Positions 19,130 through 29,199 of a stretch of DNA of 64,000 nucleotides are shown in pieces. This stretch comes from Haliclona indistincta. Lineage: Eukaryota; Porifera; Demospongiae; Haplosclerida; Chalinidae. Position 1 is the stretch's first letter. Each line of letters opens with the position of its first letter. The translations under genes and the position numbers were made by a program. The notes beneath the pieces were generated by a model that made no database searches, had not been told where the DNA came from, and saw only the letters and a list, made by a program, of their open reading frames with translations. Where the stretch lies: the NCBI GenBank assembly GCA_964017065.1, contig OZ024792.1, positions 5,203,754 through 5,267,753 of the forward strand, written 5' to 3'.

Positions 19130-19790
19130 ATTGATTGTAAATAAGGAATCTTTTCCTAATCGGGTCAGTGAGTGGCATACAACCAAAGAATCCCAGCTGA
19201 TTGGTCAGTTCAAAGCACACTGTAGTGCATTCTTTGTGCTTCATCACTTGGAGAGCCCCGCTCTCTCTGTTAACAGAGACATAATATAGTCCAGTGGCAG
19301 GGGGCCTGAGGGTTTCCTTACTGCTAAAACAGCTACCAAGGTATCATCAAACATTAGCAGCTGACTAAGGTTCTAAATCCACTTAGACGTCTGCAGCTCG
19401 GTCTGGTCAGCCACTGTATGTACAGTTACAGTATACTTGTCAGTTTTCAGCTCTCAAAATAACTATTAGAATAAGACTGTATATGTTTTGTATACCAGCA
19501 AAAGAGAAAATACCACACCATTGAGCTGACCATGAAATCATCACAGTAAATACATTACTTGTACAGGCAGATCTGTGAGCTAACCTTACCATGATGAGGG
19601 TACAATGGTACCATAGCTAAGGTGGGAACAATGAGACACAATAATGCACCTTCGATTCACTGGCTAGAATGAAACCATGAGAAAGTCCAACTGATCCATC
19701 AATCATTGGTAGTGCATTAATTAGCGAGAGTTCCTTTCAACATGTTCATTGCCATTGGAGGGTCTGGTGATAATAATTCAAACATTGAAG
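19130..19790 (-). pseudogene. EMC3: EMC3 3'-half pseudogene between TRIM copies E and F
   Basis: Minus-strand blocks match exons of the intact EMC3 gene at 23627-25448, in the same order. The last exon lies at about 19140-19270 (ALQVMKHKECTTVCFELTNQ against [20 protein letters not shown]). The glutamine-rich exon is decayed near 19380-19425, the exon reading VSSM-WYFL lies at about 19450-19540, and the exon reading WISWTFSGF lies at about 19660-19785. Frames are broken and splice sites are lost. The intact gene lies convergent to TRIM copy G, so this fragment was carried along when the TRIM gene and its neighbour were duplicated together. Confidence 0.75.
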
Positions 19791-20045
19791 CATGCTACAC
19801 CATTCCCTGCAGTTAGACGAGTGGGAGATAGAGAGCCGAGTACGAACTGTTGATGATTGCAAATCCCAGATCTATTTTTATTAGCCTCACCTCCAGTCAC
19901 AGTGCGAGGTTAGTACAAAATCGTACATGGTATTATATTTTATCTATGGTCAGAGGAATTTTCGAATGCACAAATCTTAGCAGCGTAGAAATTCTGTAAT
20001 CTGGTTGGTCCGTCAATTCTCGCTGACCGAACCCACTTCTTCCTG

Positions 20046-21845
20046 ATGGCCTCCGGCTCCATCGACGAACTCGCAGAACTGAGTTGTTCACTCTGCTCGC
20101 AGCTTTACTCATCGCCTAGAGTGCTGCCTTGCCTGCATTCTTTTTGTGAGACTTGTCTGGAGGATCACCAGGAAAACATCTGCGGAGAGGGGGAAGAGTT
20201 AACCTGCCCTATCGACTATTGCCAGGAAAGCGCCGGTGAAATCGCCCTTGATGAATTGCCTACAAACGTTTGGCTGGATGGCAAGATAAGCGTGGAAACC
20301 AACATTGGACGAATCTTGAAAGGAAATTGTAACATTTGCGATGAATCAAGCTCTGCAACATTTTGTGCCGACTGTGGTATAGCATTGTGTGGCGGGTGTG
20401 TAACCAACTGGCACAATAAAAACAAGCTCTACAGGAACCACTCCCTAGTGCCCATCTCTGGATCGGTTGAAACAACAAGAAAAGCTTTAGTAGACCATTT
20501 TGCTCAGTCAGTGCAACAGAAGCATTACTGCACCAAGCACGATAAGAAGGAAGCCGAGTTTAAATGTCAAGATTGCAAAGAGATTCGTTGCTACCTGTGT
20601 TGCTTATCTGGCTGTTGTAAGAATCACAATTATCAGTCCATAGCTGACCTTGCTGAAGATACAAGAAGCAACCTAAAGGATTCTGTCCAATCGCTCACAG
20701 ATCCCTCAGAAAAACTTAAGGTATTGCTCTCTGAATGTAAGAAGACAAAGGATCAATTGACTGCTCATGAAAAAGAGTGCGAGGAGACAATTGAAGCTGA
20801 GTTTAGTGAGCGTATAGCTGCTTTAATGAAACAGAAAAAGGAGTTACTAACTCGGTGCCACACCATTGCACAGAGCAAGCAAACTCGTCTTGACCTCCAG
20901 ATGGAGCATATACAGAGAATGACACGGCAATTACAGCATAGTTATACTGTAGTGTCTCAAGCTTGTAGTGACTACACTGACACTGAGTTGCTGGCAGTTA
21001 GTGACGAAATGGTACAGCGTCTTGAGAAGTTGGATGGAGAGTTTGAAAAGGAGAAACTATATCCGTGCACAACTGATGCAATAGTGTCTACCTTCAATGA
21101 CCAGCAAACTAGGCTTGGTGAAATCTTTGAAGGTTGTTACTCTCCGAATTGCACGCTTGAGGTACGTAATAACACAATTTCTTGTCCACTCAAGAAACGA
21201 ACTAAGCTTCGACTAGTCACACAAAATGAAGAGGGAGATTTGTATACAAGAGGAGGAGACAAGGTGGAGGCCCAACTCATAGGAAGTGATGCTGAAGCTC
21301 CAGTGAGAATATTGGACAATGGTGATGGTACATACCATCTCTTGTTCACTCTCAAATCGGCTGGAGAATATCTACTGTTTGTCAAGATAAACAGTGTTCA
21401 GATTAAGGGCAGTCCATTCATAGTGGTACATAAGCCAGTACGCAAGAATATTCGTGATATTTTAGATACTGATCAAGCCATAACTGATACTGATCCTCGT
21501 TTTAATTCTCCATCTCCACCATCTCTGCGTTCCAATCAAAGTAATAGTCCATCTCCACCACCACCTCTCCGTTCTTATCGATATCATAGTCCATCACCAC
21601 CTCTTCGTCCCTATAGTCCATCTCCAACTTCTGATCTAAGTCCGACTCTATCACCCCGTTTGTATCGAAATAAAAGTCCATCTCCACCAAGTTCTAGCCA
21701 GGAAAGGTCTACATTTAAACCCACGATGAGAGGTAGAGTACGTGGTACCAATCGTACCATAGGTACTAGGGCGGGAACAGTGAGACACAATAATGCATCT
21801 TGGCTAGAAACCATGAGAAAGTCCAACCAGAGATGGTCCAACTGA
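20046..21845 (+). CDS. TRIM copy F: RING-Bbox-coiled coil-filamin with Ser/Pro tail
   Basis: A single-exon frame of 599 residues, almost identical to copy E from the B-box to the filamin repeat. The N-terminus (MASGSIDELAELSCSLC) is closer to copy G. The tail contains the same SPSPPS-type disordered repeats. The last 25-30 residues (from about TIGTRAG to ETMRKSNQRWSN) differ from all other copies. Their DNA (about 21770-21845) matches the antisense strand of an EMC3 exon and its flank, followed by continuing EMC3-antisense homology after the stop codon. The RING, both B-boxes and the coiled coil are intact, so activity is plausible. Confidence 0.85.
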   Translation: MASGSIDELAELSCSLCSQLYSSPRVLPCLHSFCETCLEDHQENICGEGEELTCPIDYCQESAGEIALDELPTNVWLDGKISVETNIGRILKGNCNICDESSSATFCADCGIALCGGCVTNWHNKNKLYRNHSLVPISGSVETTRKALVDHFAQSVQQKHYCTKHDKKEAEFKCQDCKEIRCYLCCLSGCCKNHNYQSIADLAEDTRSNLKDSVQSLTDPSEKLKVLLSECKKTKDQLTAHEKECEETIEAEFSERIAALMKQKKELLTRCHTIAQSKQTRLDLQMEHIQRMTRQLQHSYTVVSQACSDYTDTELLAVSDEMVQRLEKLDGEFEKEKLYPCTTDAIVSTFNDQQTRLGEIFEGCYSPNCTLEVRNNTISCPLKKRTKLRLVTQNEEGDLYTRGGDKVEAQLIGSDAEAPVRILDNGDGTYHLLFTLKSAGEYLLFVKINSVQIKGSPFIVVHKPVRKNIRDILDTDQAITDTDPRFNSPSPPSLRSNQSNSPSPPPPLRSYRYHSPSPPLRPYSPSPTSDLSPTLSPRLYRNKSPSPPSSSQERSTFKPTMRGRVRGTNRTIGTRAGTVRHNNASWLETMRKSNQRWSN

Positions 21846-22097
21846 TCCATCAATCATTTGTAGTGCATTAATTAGTAGAGTTACTTTCATTGCCATTGAA
21901 GGGTCTGGTAATAATAATTAACAGTGAAGCATGCTACACCCATAGATAATACAGTACCATTCCCCGCAGTTAGACCAGTGGAAGATAGAGAGCCGAGTAT
22001 GAATTGTTGATGATTGCATAGCATCAAATCCCAGATCATTTTTAGCCTCGCCTCGATTGGTCCGTCAAATCTCGCTGACCGAACCCACTTCTTCCTG
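21846..22097. other. Short EMC3-antisense remnant and promoter of copy G
   Basis: The part up to about 21915 is the continuation of the EMC3 exon remnant (the minus strand encodes a decayed [13 protein letters not shown] segment). From about 21925 the sequence parallels the 5' flank of copy F (GATAGAGAGCCGAGTA motif). It ends in the same CTGACCGAACCCACTTCTTC stretch just before the start codon. Confidence 0.6.
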
Positions 22098-23537
22098 ATG
22101 GCCTCTGGCGAACTCGCAGAACTGAGTTGTTCACTCTGCTCGCAGCTTTACTCATCGCCTAGAGTGCTGCCTTGCCTGCATTCTTTTTGTGAGGCTTGTC
22201 TGGAGGATCACCAGGAAAACATCTGCGGCGAGGGGGAAGAGTTAACCTGCCCTATCGACTTTTGTCAAAGAAGCGCAGGAAAGGAACTTGGTAAACTACC
22301 AACAAACGTTTGGGCTGAAGGCAAGATAAGCGTAGAAACTAACATCAGGGATATCTTGAAAGGAAAATGTAGCATTTGCGATAACTCTAACTCTGATACA
22401 TTTTGTACAGACTGTAGCATTGCATTGTGTGGTGACTGCACAACCAACTGGCACAATAAAAACAAGCTCTACAAGACCCACTCCTTAGTGCCTGTTGTTG
22501 CTGATATTGTAAAGACAGCGTTGGCTGACCACTTTGCCCAGTCCGTGAAACAGAAACGATACTGCAGCAAGCATGATAAGAGGGAAGCCGAGTGCAGATG
22601 TCATGACTGTGAAGAAGATTGTTGCTTTCTTTGCTGCTTATTTGGCAGCTGTAAAGATCACGATTACGAATGCATAGCTGACATCGCTAAAGACTCCAGA
22701 AGCGACTTGAATGACTCTATGGAATCCCTTGTAACTCCTGCTGAGACACTAAGGACATTGCTTGCTGAATGTAAAGAGATGATCAATCGATTGAATGCTC
22801 GTGAGAAAGAGTGCGAGGAGAGGATTGAAGCTGAGGTTAGTGAGCGTATGGCTGCCTTAATGAAACAGAAAAAAGAACTACTAACCCAGTGCCACACTAT
22901 TGCACAGAGTAAGCGAACTCGTCTTGGTCTGCAGATGGAGAATATACAGAGAATGATACAGCAAATAGAGTACAGCTGTACTGTGGTGTCTCAAGCTTGC
23001 AGCGACTACACAGACACAGAATTGCTGGCAGTTAGTGATGAAATGGTACAGCGTCTTGATATATTGAACGAAGAGTTTTCAGAAGAGAAAATGTATCCAT
23101 GCACAACTGATACAATAGTCAATACTTTCCAGACCGAATACCAGTTGGGAGAAGTGCTCGAAGGTTGCTATCCACCAAATTGTGTTCTGGAGTTACGTGT
23201 GAAACCGATCACTTGTTTTGTCAAGAAGAGAACTTGGCTCCGACTAGTCACGCAAAATGAAGACGGAGAGTTGTATACAAGAGGAGGAGATACGATTGAA
23301 GCTATTCTTGAAGGAGAACCAGTGACAATACATGACAATGAGGATGGTACATACGATCTTGTGATCAGAACTACCAGCACTGCAGATGATTATCAGCTGT
23401 CAGTCAAGATACACGGCATTCATATCATGGGCAGTCCATTTAGAGTGCGATCCAAGTTAACTCCCACTCCACCTTCTCCACCTTTGATGAATTTCAAAAG
23501 ACCAGGAGGAGTAAGAGGAATAAGATCTGGGATTTAG
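22098..23537 (+). CDS. TRIM copy G: RING-Bbox-coiled coil-filamin, no tail
   Basis: A single-exon frame of 479 residues starting MASGELAELSCSLCSQLY. The first methionine of the open frame (22014) lies in the shared promoter region, so 22098 is chosen by homology to copy F. RING, B-box1-like (CSICDNSNSDTFCTDC), B-box2 (YCSKHDKREAECRCHDC), a coiled coil and one filamin repeat (LGEVLEGCYPPNCVLE) are present. It ends about 25 residues after the filamin repeat (PTPPSPPLMNFKRPG). It is the most diverged of the three intronless copies and sits beside the intact EMC3 gene, so it may represent the ancestral position. The next gene is convergent, with only 90 bp between stop codons. Confidence 0.85.
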   Translation: MASGELAELSCSLCSQLYSSPRVLPCLHSFCEACLEDHQENICGEGEELTCPIDFCQRSAGKELGKLPTNVWAEGKISVETNIRDILKGKCSICDNSNSDTFCTDCSIALCGDCTTNWHNKNKLYKTHSLVPVVADIVKTALADHFAQSVKQKRYCSKHDKREAECRCHDCEEDCCFLCCLFGSCKDHDYECIADIAKDSRSDLNDSMESLVTPAETLRTLLAECKEMINRLNAREKECEERIEAEVSERMAALMKQKKELLTQCHTIAQSKRTRLGLQMENIQRMIQQIEYSCTVVSQACSDYTDTELLAVSDEMVQRLDILNEEFSEEKMYPCTTDTIVNTFQTEYQLGEVLEGCYPPNCVLELRVKPITCFVKKRTWLRLVTQNEDGELYTRGGDTIEAILEGEPVTIHDNEDGTYDLVIRTTSTADDYQLSVKIHGIHIMGSPFRVRSKLTPTPPSPPLMNFKRPGGVRGIRSGI

Positions 23538-23626
23538 TTAGTCTATTATGTGTCAGTTACAGCTGTTATTATTAATTTTGTCAGAGTATGCATTAACAAA
23601 AACAAAAAGTTGTTATTATTATTGAG

Positions 23627-25448
23627 CTAAAGAGTCTTTTTCAAAATTGGGTCAGTAAGTGGTATACGAGCAAAGAATCCCGGCTGAGTGGTCAGTTCGG
23701 AGCACACTGTAGCCAGTGCATCCTTGTGCTCCATAACCTGGAGAGCCTCCCACTCTCCCTGTAAGAGAGTAAGGGACATCACTCAGGTAAGATATGATCT
23801 ACCACTAACCTTGAACATCTGGGACGACTGCTGTTTAGGACCCATTGCTCCTTGTTGCATAGACATCTGCATAGCTAGCTGCTTAGTCTGGTCAGCCGCT
23901 GTACAGGAAACAACACATTCACTTGTCATAATAATTTCTAACTCACAGTTGTCAGCTCCCAGTATTAGACTGTAGATGTTACGTAAGCCAGCAAACGTCA
24001 GAAAATACCACGACATTGAGCTGACCCTGAAATCATCACACAATACAGTAGTACAGGAAGATCTGTCAGCTAACCATGAAGCACTGAGAGTACGTAACTC
24101 AACACCACGCTGAAGCATAGCCTTGAAACGATACGTGAGAGGAAAAGGTACCTTAGCTAAGGTGAGGACAGTGAGAAGTATGACAAAAATTCATCTTTAA
24201 CTCACTGGCTAGAAACCCAGAGAAAGTCCAACTGATCCATCCACCAATAGCAATCATTGGTAGAGCATTAGTGAGAGTTCCTTTCAACATGTCCATCGCC
24301 ATTGAAGGGTCTGGTGATATTCAAACAGTTATATAAATTATACACTACACACTTTCACCATAGAAAATCTAGACTATGTACCCGGGATAGAAAATGGGAT
24401 CATTTTTGCAGATAGTCACTGTTGTAATAATTTTGACTTTGCCCACAAGAAATCTAGCCAAAACGCAATGAAAATGCTAGTTTGATGACATTTGACAGCG
24501 TCGCTTGTTGCGCTGGACTCTACTGCATGATTGAGAACTATCCAGCTCGACTAACTTGGTACTTTTCTATCTAGATAGTAAGTCATGAAGAGCTGGTGTT
24601 CTTCTACACAAAGTTGCACGGCCACAAAGACGGCATAGTATTCGATCTCCTTGCCGCCCGTCAAACTTGCAGCTCAGCTAACCCTTCTAGTTCTACTAAG
24701 ATCTGTTTGAGCAACACAATGCTATAAACTGCGAGTTAATACAGTCACGAATATGTTCTTTAGACGCCCACAAACAACCGTACAGTTTGTCTGGACTATA
24801 AACAGCCTCACCACAGCCAGATTGTCGAGTTTACAGCCAAGTACGCTTCGCTACGAGATAGATGATGCTGTTTTCCTAGAAAATATGCCCAATGTAGCTA
24901 CAGGTACACTTGGCAGCTAGGTCAACTGAGGGTCAATTAAACGTTGCACAAGGGTTAAATATTACAACAGGGACTGTCGTATTGCAATGATTTTCAATCC
25001 CTATTCTAAATAATCTATACATTCACTGTGCCTGTTACCTCCCATAGCAGTCAAAGGAGTAGACGGGGCATCATCACTGGTTTTAAACACTCCAGAGTCC
25101 TTATCGTTGAAGAAGTGTTTACGCATTAGAAATGACTGTAGAGAATTAAGAAATGAATCATGTGCAACACAATACCATTCTACCTGATGAGGAATGAATC
25201 CTGCATTCTGCCGTAAATATCTGCTGCGAACTAAGGCTTGGCTGAATGAGGAAAAATTGATCAAAATGGTCAGCATCTCAATTTTTATTGTCAGCTAACC
25301 TATCTCTGAGTTCCTTCATACTCGGCTCTCTGTCTGACTTGAGTAGAATGGTGACATAGTGACGGACCAACCCAACCATAAGAGTAATGAGCATAATGGG
25401 CAAGATTACCCACAGCCTGATGGCTGGGTCAAGAAGAAGTTCTACCAT
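23627..25448 (-). CDS. EMC3: ER membrane protein complex subunit 3
   Basis: Eight exons on the minus strand: 25300-25448, 25184-25241, 25039-25135, 24206-24310, 24075-24156, 23947-24026, 23810-23898 and 23627-23758. They join in frame to 263 residues, the usual EMC3 length (261 in human). It starts [18 protein letters not shown] with a first membrane helix, continues with [11 protein letters not shown], then [39 protein letters not shown] and LGADNSAADQTKQ. EMC3 is the Oxa1/YidC-like core of the ER insertase that places tail-anchored and multipass proteins in the membrane. The 728-bp third intron (24311-25038) shows no other feature. The gene is divergent from the MYND gene (178 bp apart). 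Confidence 0.92.
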
Positions 25449-25626
25449 GATCGATATCGAGATCGATATTAGTCACTAAACCACACCTTATTTCTGGCAC
25501 ATGCGCATGACCACGTGGTTAGCGCGCCAAAGCAATCCCAATTCAGCGGCTGCTTCTTCTCAGGGATTTATCTCACACTGTACTCACAGCGCTCATCAGC
25601 TCAGCTCTTTCTAGTCTCCGTCCAAG
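25449..25626. promoter_or_regulatory. Bidirectional promoter region EMC3 / MYND gene
   Basis: 178 bp between divergent start codons, less AT-rich than its surroundings. It contains an interrupted palindrome around 25449-25472 (ATCGATATCGAGATCGATAT), a CCACGTGG palindrome at about 25513-25520 (an E-box) and no TATA box. Shared regulation is inferred from spacing only. Confidence 0.4.
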
Positions 25627-26280
25627 ATGCGTGAGTGCCAGAACTGTGGGAATCGCGAACATTCTAACGAGCGGAGGTTCAAGTACTGTGGTCGCTGCAA
25701 AACAACTCTCTACTGCTCGCGAACCTGTCAGCGACACGACTGGTCGTTACACAAGCTCTTCTGTCGCCCGCCAAAAGACAACAACAAGCCGCTGCCCGAG
25801 TGCGGTCTTTGTGGTTCTAGAAAGGGGCCGTTCACAAGGACGGAGTGCTGCAACAAGCTCATTTGTGACGATGAAGACTCCTACGTTCTGCTCAGCTACT
25901 CTCGCATGCACTGTTCCCGCAACCATCGAAGGTACTCCCAGTGCACTTATCACTTCAACGAGAAACACAAGGGAAGGTGGCAGGACTGTACCACGTGCCG
26001 GCAAGATGATCACCTCGGAGCAACACTTCCTGATGGATCCGTAAACTATGATTGGGCTCTTCGCGTGGGGAATCATCCCAGCCGACCCTTCCGGTTCAAC
26101 TTTGAAGAGGATTGCTTCAAATTTGACTGGGACAAGGATGTCAAATATCCGAGTTGCGGTCTGTGCGGGAAAGATATCGATACATGGATGGATGGTCACT
26201 GTTATTCACTGATTGGTGGGATGACCTGCACTTCTTGTATGGGCATGAAAATGCACCCTGTTGCTGCCCCAGCTTCATGA
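25627..26280 (+). CDS. MYND-type zinc-finger protein
   Basis: A single-exon frame of 217 residues. Residues 4-46 form a MYND finger (CQNCGNREHSNE, YCGRCKTTLYCSRTCQ, HDWSLHKLFC) with the full C6HC pattern. The rest is Cys-rich: CGLCGSRKGPF, CCNKLICDDED, CTTCRQDDH, YPSCGLCGKDID and MTCTSCMGM, consistent with further zinc sites. MYND fingers bind proline-rich peptides in partner proteins. Similar short MYND proteins exist in fungi, protists and sponges without known function. No membrane segment or signal peptide is seen. Confidence 0.8.
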   Translation: MRECQNCGNREHSNERRFKYCGRCKTTLYCSRTCQRHDWSLHKLFCRPPKDNNKPLPECGLCGSRKGPFTRTECCNKLICDDEDSYVLLSYSRMHCSRNHRRYSQCTYHFNEKHKGRWQDCTTCRQDDHLGATLPDGSVNYDWALRVGNHPSRPFRFNFEEDCFKFDWDKDVKYPSCGLCGKDIDTWMDGHCYSLIGGMTCTSCMGMKMHPVAAPAS

Positions 26281-27933
26281 AGGCTTGCTGTCTTCTGAAC
26301 ATCTGCATCATTATTCTGTATTTCAATCTAGCAATATATATCACTATTATTATCCCTCATAATTATTTTCATCATTATCATCAGTAAATCAATCATCGTA
26401 ACCACTGATCAATCATGTCAATTGCCTAGTCCGTTGTCTATGATCAACTCATTCTCGCAAAATCCAAGCATGGCTGCCGAACTATTGCGTATACCGCTGC
26501 TAGGGTATGCTACTTACATTTTTAACGACTAGGTACTAGGCTAACGTGCTAAGATATCTATGCTACTTCCCTGAGACGAAATCCTGGGTGTGGTTGACTT
26601 GTTTTTCTCCTTATTTGGAATGATACTATGTTTAGCACAAGGATTTGCTGAGTACGTCTTGATGAGCTTCTGCTATGATCTAAATAATTAAAAGTTGAAA
26701 AGTGTAGGGATGACTAGATCTTGAAAAAGTAAAGGAACAAGATGGGATGATGCTTGCAAAAAGTAAAGGAACAAGATGGAATGGTGCTATTTGTTCGAAC
26801 ACTAAAACATTAATCCTTGATGAGATCAAGTCCAATGGTGCCACAGTCTCTCACACAGAAATACGAAATTCCTCTGTTGCCATTGATGGTAAGTGCTTGT
26901 ACAATTTACCAGTTCACAGGATTCTTATTTACACCAAAGATGCTCTAACCATGTGCTTGTAGTCCAGTCTATTCTTTCAGCAAAAAAAAAACAATTGTAT
27001 GCACTGATTGTATGACTGTATTTTCATATAAAATTTCATGTTCATAACTCCAACTATCAGTATCCTCATTACCATCTGATCAGTATGTGTTGCTTAATTT
27101 CTGGTTTTGCTTACCTGAGAAATTTACTGAGTCACTGGTACCTCCATCACTTGAATTTCTTGGTAATTCTCAGTAATTGGTAACACATCACATCACATCA
27201 CACTAGCCAAGAAGATTCACTGCATGCTATTAACATGCTACGTTCTTCACAGAGGTGTTTATATCTAATGTGCATGAAAGGTTCATCACAATACTATCAT
27301 AATAATCAGTTTGTGTGCATTGTAGTAGTACCGATCTGGTGGCTAAAATGGAAACTTTCAGTGTTACAATATTCAAAATGCAACTACGTGTATTAGTGGG
27401 TGGAGCAAGCCTTCCAATGGGATATGGATGCGTTTCAGTGGTGTACAGTTGCTACTATCAATTCTACTACTCTTAGCAGTCACTGCAGACACTACTGATT
27501 CACTAATCACTCATGCTATCATTGTCCAGCAGTTACTGAAGCCAGTGACATCATTACCTTACACTGAGCTACATGCCCTGACTACAGCATAGATTAGGTG
27601 AATCTATGACTACAGCCAGATACTGCATGGTGACTCCAATGTATCCGGCCCTGTACTAGCCTCGTACCCAGGCTGGCCCTGTACTTGGGGCCGCGACCGG
27701 GATCAAATTGAAATCAATGGATTCTAGATCGCCTAACAGCATGAGTCAAGAAATCAAGAGCGCATTTTGGTGCAGATCAGCCGATCAAGAACTGATTTGG
27801 CACAATCAAAATAGTACCTCGTGAATTTGATCCGCAATACATTAGAGTCGCCGCCCCCTGATAGGTAGCAGTTAAATTCCGTGCAAAACAGGTTAAAATT
27901 GTACCTTTGACCCCGACCGTCTTCCCGACTACT
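26281..27933. other. Intergenic region, no firm gene
   Basis: It is AT-rich and mostly featureless. It contains an imperfect tandem duplication of about 30 bp near 26725-26785 (AAAGTAAAGGAACAAGATGG twice), a short CACAT repeat at 27187-27206, and one small open frame with a signal-peptide-like start, annotated separately. A possible first exon at about 26470 (MAAELLRIPLL followed by a GT) has no supported continuation. Confidence 0.4.
27428..27592 (+). CDS. Possible small secreted peptide (54 residues)
   Basis: The frame starts MRFSGVQLLLSILLLLAVTA, a textbook-looking signal peptide with a cleavage-compatible A-x-A-like end, followed by about 34 residues (DTTDSLITHAIIVQQLL and on) with no cysteine. 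There is no homologue I recognise and no splice signals are needed. Small hydrophobic frames arise by chance, so this is only a candidate. Confidence 0.2.
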   Translation: MRFSGVQLLLSILLLLAVTADTTDSLITHAIIVQQLLKPVTSLPYTELHALTTA

Positions 27934-28980
27934 ATGATGGCGTTATCGCGGTCGTTATTTAAGTGGCTGGGCTATCTTCTCGTTTTCAGTGCGGTGGTCA
28001 CTACCTTCTTTTACCTTATATACTTTTTATACTCACCGTCATTACATGTCTACCAGGTAGGTCGCGTTGCAGATACTGAAGGCCCAATGAAACTAAGCCA
28101 ACACGGTGATCATGTGACCCCTACCATGATTACCGACAACTCCAGTACAAACGAGTCATTCATGGAGACCAACCCTGGATGTAAACGCAAAGTTTTATTT
28201 TACTATAGACCACAGCGAGCTCCAAAAGTCTATCACCATCCGCCATTGGTACATTACGTTAAGTTTGGACAGGGTGCCCAAAGTCTCTCCTACATGGATT
28301 ACATGGCAATGATGTCAGCTTACAAGTTTGCTAAACCAGAGCGGATTATTATTCATTCTGATGTAGATATCCAAGGAAAGTACTGGGATCTGGCACAGAA
28401 ATGGACTGGTACATCAGTAGTTGTAAACAAAGTCACTCGTGTCCGTAGATTAGGACGAAGGCAAGTGTCCTGGGTCCAGCACGAAGCAGATTATATGAAA
28501 CTGCGTCAGTTGTACCTGCATGGTGGAATCACATCCGATTTTGATGTGTTGATTGTGAACAGAACACAGTTGAAGCACCAACAAAGTGTTACGGAGTGCA
28601 TTCTTGCATCTGAGGGCAATATTGTCAACAATGGGTTTAACTCGTGTATAAAAAATTCTCCATTCATCAAGAAGGTTTTGGATGCGTACGACAAAGATTA
28701 TAGACCTAACTTGTGGCTCTACAACTGTGCCAATGTTCCAACAAATTTATTGGTAGACAAGTCCAGTGATTTTTGCTACAATATGTTCTTGGATGAAACA
28801 ATATGTCTGAATCCTAACTATGGTAATGCAAAAACCTTCTGGTTGACTCGAAACGGTGTGAACTGGAGAAAAAAGACTGCTGCTCATTATTATGTTAAAA
28901 ATGGTTATCCGAATGATGAACGGTTACTTAAAGCTGACCACTCACTTGGAGAACTATTGAGATTCATTAATGATAGTTAA
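27934..28980 (+). CDS. GT32-like type II Golgi glycosyltransferase
   Basis: A single-exon frame of 348 residues beginning MMALSRSLFKWLGYLLVFS. One hydrophobic segment at residues 9-33 is a type II signal anchor. The lumenal part has HYVKFGQG, then MSAYKFAKPERIIIHSDV, then YLHGGITSDFDVLIVN at about residue 200. That block corresponds to the GGxYxDxD block with the DxD metal-binding motif of the glycosyltransferase sugar-binding (GT32/alpha-1,4-N-acetylglucosaminyl/galactosyltransferase) family; here the DxD is D-F-D. A late histidine block (AAHYYVKNG) fits the family. Donor and acceptor sugars cannot be told. In-frame sequence upstream to 27907 has no ATG. Confidence 0.75.
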   Translation: MMALSRSLFKWLGYLLVFSAVVTTFFYLIYFLYSPSLHVYQVGRVADTEGPMKLSQHGDHVTPTMITDNSSTNESFMETNPGCKRKVLFYYRPQRAPKVYHHPPLVHYVKFGQGAQSLSYMDYMAMMSAYKFAKPERIIIHSDVDIQGKYWDLAQKWTGTSVVVNKVTRVRRLGRRQVSWVQHEADYMKLRQLYLHGGITSDFDVLIVNRTQLKHQQSVTECILASEGNIVNNGFNSCIKNSPFIKKVLDAYDKDYRPNLWLYNCANVPTNLLVDKSSDFCYNMFLDETICLNPNYGNAKTFWLTRNGVNWRKKTAAHYYVKNGYPNDERLLKADHSLGELLRFINDS

Positions 28981-29199
28981 CATAATCAGTTCATTTTAAA
29001 CTTTCACTGTTCAATTTTAGGAACTGATTTCATGAATCCGCACTGTTTGACTTAAAAGTTATTTTTTTAATTTGGGTTGACTGAAAATGTGATTTTCAGT
29101 TCCAGTCCATTGAAAAATAATGAAAATTGTGAAATACATACGAGAGAGTTGTTGTAATAACAGTTGAATAATGATAATAATACAAAGCGGGCAAAAATA

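Noticed and set aside
25631..26199. Overlapping forward and reverse frames over the MYND gene
   Set aside because: Shadow frames of a Cys-rich coding exon; only the MYND frame has zinc ligands in order.
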